Shown here: positions 25,179 through 30,375 of the stretch, piece by piece
Layout of the letters: each line of letters starts with the position of its first letter
How positions within the stretch are numbered: position 1 is the stretch's first letter
Notes under the pieces: generated by a model
The model's input: only the letters and a program-made list of their open reading frames with translations
What the model was told of the DNA's origin: nothing
The model's database searches: none
Assembly (NCBI GenBank): GCA_039923855.1
Contig: JBDTBW010000085.1
Location: 8,581-72,580 of the forward strand
DNA from: 66-474 sp039923855
Lineage (GTDB): Bacteria > Pseudomonadota > Gammaproteobacteria > Xanthomonadales > Rhodanobacteraceae
Direction of reading: 5' to 3'
DNA length: 64,000 nt
Translations under genes and position numbers: made by a program

Positions 25179-25610
25179 TCAGTTTTTTTGATCGCTCTTG
25201 TCGCTATCGGTGCTCTTCTCGTTCTTGTCCAGCACCGAGTTCATCAAGGTCAACTTGCCCTTGTGCTCGACATAGGCAGTGAAGTGATAACTCAACTGCA
25301 GGCTCGCGAGCGTTTCCAGATGTGTGTTCTTGATCTTGGAATCCTCGCCGTCCTTTAGCAAGACGGACTTGGGCAACTGCTTCTGGTCGGCCAGATAACG
25401 GAAGTGACCGATCAGATCGTCGGCGGTCAACTGCGCGCCATCGAGCATGAACTGCCCGTCCTTGGCCGCGAACAGCGTCACGTCGTATTGCGCCGGCACG
25501 TCGGCGACCGTCGCGCCGCCGCCACGCACCCGTCCGTAACAGCCGGACAACAAAACAACCAGCGACAGCATCGCGGCGCCGAGCAGGTGTTTCGGTAAAC
25601 GAGCGGTCAT
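25179..25610 (-). CDS. Hypothetical lipoprotein, 143 aa
   Basis: Start MTARLPKHLLGAAMLSLVVLLSGC gives a lipoprotein signal with lipobox LSGC. The mature part has an alternating beta/alpha pattern (YDVTLFAAKDGQFMLDG, LTADDLIGHFRYLADQKQLP) that is reminiscent of ExbD-like periplasmic domains. It ends in a Lys/Asp/Ser-rich tail. I do not recognise a named family. It lies between dcd and the methyltransferase gene in the same direction. Confidence 0.8.
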   Translation of the reverse strand: MTARLPKHLLGAAMLSLVVLLSGCYGRVRGGGATVADVPAQYDVTLFAAKDGQFMLDGAQLTADDLIGHFRYLADQKQLPKSVLLKDGEDSKIKNTHLETLASLQLSYHFTAYVEHKGKLTLMNSVLDKNEKSTDSDKSDQKN

Positions 25611-25645
25611 CGATGTACTCCGTGGCAAGTTCTGGCAATGATGGG

Positions 25646-26209
25646 TCATGTCTTGGGAAGTGTAACGCCGCGCTGCCCCTGATACTTGCCGCCGCGGTCG
25701 CGGTAACTGGTTTCGCAGACCTCGTCGGATTCCAGGAACAGCATTTGCGCCACACCCTCGTTGGCGTAGATGCGCGCCGGCAGCGGCGTGGTGTTGGAAA
25801 ACTCCAGCGTGACGTGGCCTTCCCATTCGGGTTCCAACGGCGTCACGTTGACGATGATCCCGCAACGCGCGTAGGTGCTTTTGCCGAGACAAATCGTCAG
25901 CACGTTGCGCGGGATGCGAAAGTATTCGACCGTGCGCGCCAGCGCGAAGGAGTTGGGCGGGATTAAACAGGATTCGCCCTTGAAGTCAACGAAATTGCGC
26001 GCATCGAAATTCTTGGGGTCAACGATCGTCGAATTGATATTGGTGAAGATCTTGAACTCGTCCGCGCAGCGCACGTCGTAACCGTAGCTCGACGTGCCGT
26101 AGGAGACGATCCGGCCGTTGCCGTTGGCCTTGATCTGGCCCGGCTCGAACGGCTCGATCATGCCGGTGGCGGCCATGCGCCGGATCCACTTGTCGGATTT
26201 GATGCTCAT
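25646..26209 (-). CDS. dcd: dCTP deaminase
   Basis: Dcd deaminates dCTP to dUTP, the main source of dUMP for thymidylate in gammaproteobacteria. The 187-aa protein carries the trimeric dUTPase-fold signatures: SSYGYDVRC, GKSTYARCGIIVNVTPLEPEWEGHVTLE with the catalytic Glu, and the C-terminal GKYQGQRGVTLP that closes the active site. Start MSIKSDKWIRRMA is typical. The upstream gap to apbC holds tandem repeats and a G-rich run. Confidence 0.96.
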   Translation of the reverse strand: MSIKSDKWIRRMAATGMIEPFEPGQIKANGNGRIVSYGTSSYGYDVRCADEFKIFTNINSTIVDPKNFDARNFVDFKGESCLIPPNSFALARTVEYFRIPRNVLTICLGKSTYARCGIIVNVTPLEPEWEGHVTLEFSNTTPLPARIYANEGVAQMLFLESDEVCETSYRDRGGKYQGQRGVTLPKT

Positions 26210-26211
26210 GT

Positions 26212-26333
26212 ATGCTCGCTGATGCTCGCTGATGCTCGCGGGAGTAGGAAGTCGGAAGTGGGAAAACGAATCAGGCCAATGCGAGGCTTATTTTCACTTA
26301 CTTCCCATTACCCACTACCCACTACCCACTCCC
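26212..26333. repeat. Tandem repeats between apbC and dcd, with a minus-strand G-quadruplex motif
   Basis: 26212-26239 holds three copies of TGCTCGC spaced by TGA. 26304-26333 holds four CCCACTA-type heptamers. On the minus strand, which is the sense strand of both apbC and dcd, the latter reads as five GGG tracts separated by 3-4 nt. It begins 4 nt beyond the apbC stop codon, so an apbC-dcd transcript would contain it. Confidence 0.75.
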
Positions 26334-26337
26334 GCTT

Positions 26338-27429
26338 TCAAGTATTCTGTATCACGATCTTCGGAATCCCGATCGCCTTGTTCTTCGACTGCAGTGACAA
26401 CTGTGCGGCGGTCTTGCGCGCGATTTCGCGATAGCGCGCGGCGAGATCGGAATCCGGCATCGCCGCAACCGTCGGCGTACCGCCATCGGCCTGTTCGCGG
26501 ATGCGGATATCCAGCGGCAGCGAACCCAGCAGCGGCACGTCGTATTCCTGCGCCATCGCCAAGCCGCCGCCCTCACCAAACACGTGTTCCTCGCGGCCGC
26601 ACTGCGAACAGATGTGCGTGGCCATGTTCTCGACGATGCCCAATACAGGCACCTCGACTTTCTCGAACATCTTGAGTCCCTTCTTCGCATCCAGCAGCGC
26701 GATGTCCTGCGGTGTGGTGACGATCACCGCGCCTGCCACCGGCACGCGTTGCGCCAGCGTCAACTGGATGTCGCCGGTACCGGGCGGCAGGTCGATGACG
26801 AGATAATCCAGATCGCGCCAGCGGGTGTCGTTCAACAATTGCGTCAGTGCCTGCGTCACCATCGGTCCGCGCCAGATCATCGGCGTGTCCTCGCCGACCA
26901 GAAAACCGATCGACATCACCTGCACGCCATGATTGACCATCGGCTCGATGCTCTTGCCGTCCGGCGAATCGGGTTTGCCCGACAAGCCGAACATGCGGTG
27001 CTGGCTGGGGCCGTAGATGTCGGCGTCCAGCACGCCGACCACGGCGCCTTCCGCAAGCAACGCCAGCGCAAGGTTCGCGGCCACCGTGGATTTGCCGACG
27101 CCGCCCTTGCCGGACGCCACCGCGATGATGTTTTTAACGCCCGGCAACGGCGTCAGTTTCTCTTGCACCTTGTGCGCGACGATACGCGTGGTCACCGAAA
27201 CGCTCGCCTGCGCGATTCCCGAATCGGCTTCGAGTTTGGTTTTGATCTGCGCGGCGAGTTCGTCGCGATAACTTTGCGCGGGATAGCCCAGCGCGATTTC
27301 CACCGCCACGCGCTCGCCGTCCACACCGACTGCACGCACCGCGCCGGTGCGCACCAGATCGACACCGGTGTGCGGATCGATGATACCCGCGAGCAATTCG
27401 CGGACGTGGGCTTCAGTGGGTTGCGGCAT
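26338..27429 (-). CDS. apbC: Iron-sulfur cluster carrier ATPase ApbC/Mrp
   Basis: A Mrp/NBP35-type P-loop ATPase that carries and transfers Fe-S clusters. An N-terminal MIP18-like domain (residues 1-85) is followed by the deviant Walker A VASGKGGVGKSTVAANLA, then DADIYGPSQHRMFG and the C-terminal CxxC in HICSQCGREEH that binds the cluster. Start MPQPTEAHVRELLAGI is chosen; an upstream in-frame start (27630) would be encoded by a dispersed repeat. In E. coli mrp and metG are divergent neighbours; here 3 kb of accessory DNA separates them. Confidence 0.94.
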   Translation of the reverse strand: MPQPTEAHVRELLAGIIDPHTGVDLVRTGAVRAVGVDGERVAVEIALGYPAQSYRDELAAQIKTKLEADSGIAQASVSVTTRIVAHKVQEKLTPLPGVKNIIAVASGKGGVGKSTVAANLALALLAEGAVVGVLDADIYGPSQHRMFGLSGKPDSPDGKSIEPMVNHGVQVMSIGFLVGEDTPMIWRGPMVTQALTQLLNDTRWRDLDYLVIDLPPGTGDIQLTLAQRVPVAGAVIVTTPQDIALLDAKKGLKMFEKVEVPVLGIVENMATHICSQCGREEHVFGEGGGLAMAQEYDVPLLGSLPLDIRIREQADGGTPTVAAMPDSDLAARYREIARKTAAQLSLQSKNKAIGIPKIVIQNT

Positions 27430-27479
27430 AAAGGGATACCGAAAGAAAAGCGAGAGGCAATCGGTTATTATGCCAGAGG

Positions 27480-27730
27480 CTTGGTTCCGCTCGCACAGCG
27501 AGCGGGTTACTTTCCCTTCGGGGAAAGTAACCAAAGCCATTGCGCGCGGGCATGACGGTCTCGACAACGTCGTGTTGTCTCGACTGCCCTGCGCTTCCCG
27601 CGCCACGCGGGCCGGCGCGAACTCGCACATCCTTGTGCTCGAACATACGCGCCTTACTCCCGCTTGGCTCTGCGATGCTCGGCGTCATGCACTGCGCTGA
27701 GAACTCGCTCAACACGGCCATCCCTGGCCT
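27480..27730 (+). repeat. Dispersed ~250-bp repeat (copy A)
   Basis: This 251-bp element matches 35304-35556 along its length with scattered substitutions. Both begin CTTGGTTCCGCTCGC and end CGGCCATCC-TGGCCT. It holds a perfect 12-bp stem, 27505-27516 with 27521-27532, closed by a TTCG loop (cUUCGg in RNA). Just before is a second short stem, 27487-27493 with 27499-27505. It lies between the divergent apbC and DUF2147 genes. Confidence 0.85.
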
Positions 27731-27799
27731 GCTCTGTAGCAGACTTGACGGCTGTGGCAACACCGCGCACGCTTGCCCCGCATCTCTTGGAGAACTGCC

Positions 27800-28255
27800 A
27801 TGCGCCCTGCATTCCGCGCCGTCCTGCTCGCTGCCGCCCTGCTGCTGCCGAGTGTGCACGCCTTCGCCGCCAGCGACACCCCGGTCGGCGCCTGGACGCA
27901 GGTGGACGACGAAACCGGCAAGCCGAAATCGATCATCGAGATCAGTCAGGCCGCGGATGGCACGTTGCAGGGCATGGTCAAGACCGTGATCTTCTCCGAC
28001 CAGGGTCCGCATCCGGTCTGCAAGCTATGCGACGGCGCGCGCCACAACCAGCCGGTCGAGGGCATGACCATCATGTGGGGCGTCAAGCGTGACGGCGACG
28101 TGTGGGACGGCGGCCAGATCCTCGACCCCAAGAACGGCAAGACCTACAAGGTCAAGCTCACCCTTACCGACGGCGGGCAGAAGCTCGATGTGCACGGATA
28201 CATCGGCTTCTCGCTGTTGGGGAGGTCGCAGGTGTGGAAGCGCAAAACCGATTGA
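27800..28255 (+). CDS. DUF2147 secreted protein
   Basis: 151 aa with a signal peptide (MRPAFRAVLLAAALLLPSVH, cleavage near AFAA) and a small beta-rich DUF2147 domain. The family hallmarks are GAWTQVDDETGKPKSIIEI, a KLCDG segment with two cysteines (CKLC), the GGQILDPKNGKTYK motif and a final RSQVWKRK. Members are periplasmic or outer-membrane-linked, with no known activity. It lies in the accessory segment between apbC and metG. Confidence 0.88.
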   Translation: MRPAFRAVLLAAALLLPSVHAFAASDTPVGAWTQVDDETGKPKSIIEISQAADGTLQGMVKTVIFSDQGPHPVCKLCDGARHNQPVEGMTIMWGVKRDGDVWDGGQILDPKNGKTYKVKLTLTDGGQKLDVHGYIGFSLLGRSQVWKRKTD

Positions 28256-28283
28256 GCGCTCATGTAGCTAGAAAGGGAAAGCG

Positions 28284-28592
28284 ATGTCGGCCAAAGATGA
28301 AAAGCGATATCTTGGTTATTTTCGATTGCTGAACTTCTGGCTGAAGATATTTGTTTTCAGCCTCCTTGGACTAACGGTGTACTCCGTAATAGAAAAAGAC
28401 TACTAAGGCGCGGCCATCTACATAGGAATGCTCGTTGCCGTTCGCATTGCTGCCTATTTCTTGGGAATGTGGATCACTTGGCAAGTAGGCAACGCCATGC
28501 AACGACTACCTCAGGAGGAAGCCCTTTCACTTCATACTGCAATTATGAGGCTTAAGCACCCTCATTTTGGTAGCTCAATGGACGATGACTAG
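28284..28592 (+). pseudogene. Small two-helix membrane protein interrupted by a stop codon
   Basis: ATG at 28284 follows GAAAGGGA. The frame reads MSAKDEKRYLGYFRLLNFW and a first hydrophobic helix, then meets TAA at 28404-28406 (codon 41). In the same frame it continues GAAIYIGMLVAVRIAAYFLG, a second hydrophobic helix, and a polar tail to TAG at 28590-28592. Together these give a 102-codon two-helix protein. Base composition is clearly more AT-rich than the flanks, suggesting acquired DNA. An assembly error at the stop is possible. Confidence 0.6.
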
Positions 28593-28679
28593 CCTGCGCA
28601 GGTTGGGATGAGCGCTACGAAATTTCAACAAATCGCTGTCGTTGAGACTTCGTTTCACTTGCCGCCAACTTACAACAAC

Positions 28680-28714
28680 TTGCCATGTCTCGCGTATCGG
28701 GATACGATACGCCC
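28680..28714 (+). promoter_or_regulatory. higBA promoter and palindromic operator
   Basis: A -35 TTGCCA at 28680-28685 and a -10 TACGAT at 28703-28708 are separated by exactly 17 bp. The perfect palindrome CGTATCGGGATACG (28693-28706) fills the spacer and overlaps the -10, and is followed by an extra ATACG. This is the expected place for HigA autorepression. The predicted start of transcription coincides with the higB GTG. Confidence 0.65.
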
Positions 28715-28993
28715 GTGCTGAAGACCTTCGCCGACAAGGATGCGCAAGCCCTATTCAACGGCGCGCGCGTTCGCCGCTTCGTGAACATCGAAGGCGCTGC
28801 CCGCCGCAAACTGGAATATCTCGACGCGGCAAGTGTGCTGGGCGATCTTCGGGTGCCACCGGGCAATCGTCTGGAAGCCCTTAAGGGCGCCCGCGCAGGG
28901 CAGCACAGCATCCGCGTCACCGATCAGTTCCGCATGTGCTTCCGTTGGAGAAACGGCGACGCCTACGACGTGGAAATCTGCGATTACCATTGA
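28715..28993 (+). CDS. higB: HigB/RelE-superfamily mRNA-interferase toxin
   Basis: 92 aa. The family core is LKTFADKDAQALFNGARVRRF, then RRKLEYLDAASVLGDLRVPPGNRLEAL and the C-terminal sheet GQHSIRVTDQFRMCFRW with basic residues that bind and cut ribosome-bound mRNA. The GTG at 28715 gives the usual HigB length. An ATG at 28685 is in frame but would place the start inside the -35 element, so it was rejected. No Shine-Dalgarno precedes the GTG and the promoter spacing implies a leaderless message. Its stop is followed closely by higA. Confidence 0.88.
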   Translation: MLKTFADKDAQALFNGARVRRFVNIEGAARRKLEYLDAASVLGDLRVPPGNRLEALKGARAGQHSIRVTDQFRMCFRWRNGDAYDVEICDYH

Positions 28994-29013
28994 TGATTGA
29001 GACAGGAATGACA

Positions 29014-29310
29014 ATGGCGACCAAACTGCTGCCGCCGGTTCACCCCGGCGAAATCCTCCGCGAGGAGTTCATGGCGCCGATGGCGCTTTCGAGCCATGCG
29101 ATTGCCCGCGCCATCGGCGTGACGCCGGCGCGCGTGAACGAGATCGTGAACGAGAAGCGAGGCATCACCGCGGATACCGCCCTGCGGCTCGGCCGTTATT
29201 TCGGCACCACCGCGGATGTGTGGATCAATCTACAGAAGCGGTTTGAGCTGGAAACGGCGCGCCGCGAGCTGGGCAACACGCTGGCCCATATCCACCCGCG
29301 CGCGACGTAA
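29014..29310 (+). CDS. higA: HigA-family antitoxin (XRE helix-turn-helix)
   Basis: 98 aa. PPVHPGEILREEFMAPMAL and the helix-turn-helix (AIARAIGVTPARVNEIVNEKRGI) are the HigA signature; the C-terminus DVWINLQKRFELETAR is also typical. Start 29014 is favoured by AGGA six bases upstream. ATGs at 29008 and 28993 (the latter overlapping the higB stop as TGATG) are in frame. It neutralises HigB and should repress from the palindrome at 28693. Toxin-before-antitoxin order is normal for HigBA. Confidence 0.9.
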   Translation: MATKLLPPVHPGEILREEFMAPMALSSHAIARAIGVTPARVNEIVNEKRGITADTALRLGRYFGTTADVWINLQKRFELETARRELGNTLAHIHPRAT

Positions 29311-29389
29311 TCATCGCCGAGGCGTGGCCGTGGCGAACCAGGAAATCTCGCGAAGCTTTCGCAAGTGTTGCCCCATCCGCCCTGCGGCA

Positions 29390-29413
29390 CCTTCCCCCGC
29401 GAGCGGAGGAAGG
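29390..29413. repeat. Degenerate half of a hairpin composite
   Basis: CCTTCC pairs with GGAAGG around a 12-nt GC-rich loop. It resembles one arm of the CTCTCCC-type composites and lies just before the duplicated metG start. Confidence 0.4.
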
Positions 29414-29420
29414 AAATTCT

Positions 29421-29621
29421 CGTGCGATAATCCGCGATCGTTTCCGATTGCGATCACGTGATGCCACGCGACATTCTTGTCACTTGCGCCCTGCCTTACG
29501 CCAACGGCCCGATCCACATCGGCCACATGGTCGAGCATGTGCAGGGCGACATCTGGGTGCGGGCGATGCGCATGGCCGGGCACACCGTGCATTTCGTCTG
29601 TGCCGATGACGCGCACGGCAG
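29421..29621 (+). pseudogene. metG: Duplicated, truncated 5' end of metG
   Basis: From the ATG at 29461 the first 54 codons match intact metG (30376) with 10 nucleotide differences: nine silent third positions and one change (Val for Met at residue 27). Likeness continues ~40 bp upstream, including GATAAT against CATAAT. At 29621/29622, after the DDAHGS codons, homology stops and a REP palindrome begins. The frame then ends after PRRLG. The HIGH motif is present but the rest of the synthetase is missing, so no enzyme can result. Confidence 0.88.
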
Positions 29622-29625
29622 CCCG

Positions 29626-29690
29626 CGTAGGCTGGGCTGATAAGCCCAGCGTTCTTCGTTCGCGATTGCTGGGCTTTCAGCCCAGCCTAC
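29626..29690. repeat. REP pair on the left of the RAYT gene
   Basis: GTAGGCTGGGCT-GATA-AGCCCAGC at about 29626-29650 and GCTGGGCT-TTC-AGCCCAGCCTAC at 29668-29690. The two are inverted relative to each other, each with a foldback stem, as expected of a BIME bracketing a REP transposase. Confidence 0.85.
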
Positions 29691-29694
29691 GGTT

Positions 29695-30225
29695 TCACTC
29701 TACATCGAGTGTCGTTGTATCCAGTGGCGCGGCCCAATCCGCTGGAAGCCATCCGCGGCGCACGAACCGATGGAAAGACGAATATGGCCAATCTGCAACG
29801 CGTTCGACCCATCCATGCTTGACGGGGTTCCAATGGACGTAATCGAAATGCCGCGCAAAGCCCTCGTCGTCGCGAATGACGTGTTCGTAATACCGTCGCT
29901 GCCATATGCCGCGTTCCCGGCGTCGCAGCCGGCTCGCCGAGCAGCGCTCGCCAGCTTTGATCGAACGTGAGAACCGTGCTTTGATCAACGCCCAGCGCGT
30001 GGAGAAATCCGAGTCGTCTTGCGGCAAAGTCCATATGGCATGCAAATGTTCGGGCAAGACGACGATTGCCTCCGTTCGGAAGGGATGATCTCGGCGAGTC
30101 ACGCGATAAGCTTCGCGCAACGCGTCGACATGTTCGATCAATAACCGGTTGCTTGAACGCTCGGCCAGATTGACCGTGAAAAAAAACGTGCCGCCCGAAA
30201 CGTTTGCGCGAACGTAGCGACGCAT
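29695..30225 (-). mobile_element. REP-associated tyrosine transposase (RAYT)
   Basis: A 176-aa Y1-type HUH endonuclease of the TnpA_REP family. The HUH motif is EHLHAIW and the catalytic Tyr lies in HFDYVHWNPVKHG, followed by WPYSSFHRF. The reading frame is complete. REP palindromes of matching sequence lie within 5 nt of its stop and 20 nt of its start, so it is probably the enzyme that moves these REPs. It sits exactly between the truncated and intact metG starts, on the opposite strand. Confidence 0.92.
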
Positions 30226-30242
30226 CGGGCGATCGTGGCACC

Positions 30243-30326
30243 GCAGGCTGGGCTTGTCAGCCCAGCCTACATAGTTCGTTTTTGTAGGCGGCTGCTTACA
30301 GTGCTGGGCTTGCCAGCCCAGCCTAC
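30243..30326. repeat. REP pair on the right of the RAYT gene
   Basis: AGGCTGGGCTTGTCAGCCCAGCCT at about 30245-30268 and GCTGGGCTTGCCAGCCCAGCCTAC at 30303-30326, with GTAGGCGGCTG between them. They share the core of the left pair. The last one ends 15 bp before the -10-like CATAAT of metG, so it occupies the place where the metG -35 should be. Confidence 0.85.
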
Positions 30327-30375
30327 GCGATTTGTCGTGTCATAATTCGCAATCTTCCTGCGCATTCCATACAAG

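Noticed and set aside
26304..26333. Heptamer run considered as a CRISPR-like array
   Set aside because: Units are 7 bp without spacers; it is a simple tandem repeat.
27540..27989. Small frames across the dispersed repeat and into DUF2147
   Set aside because: They are encoded by the repeat itself, differ between the two copies and overlap a clear DUF2147 gene.
27430..30375. Prophage or integrative element with attachment sites
   Set aside because: No integrase or phage genes; the only mobility gene is a RAYT and no flanking direct repeats beyond the metG duplication were found.
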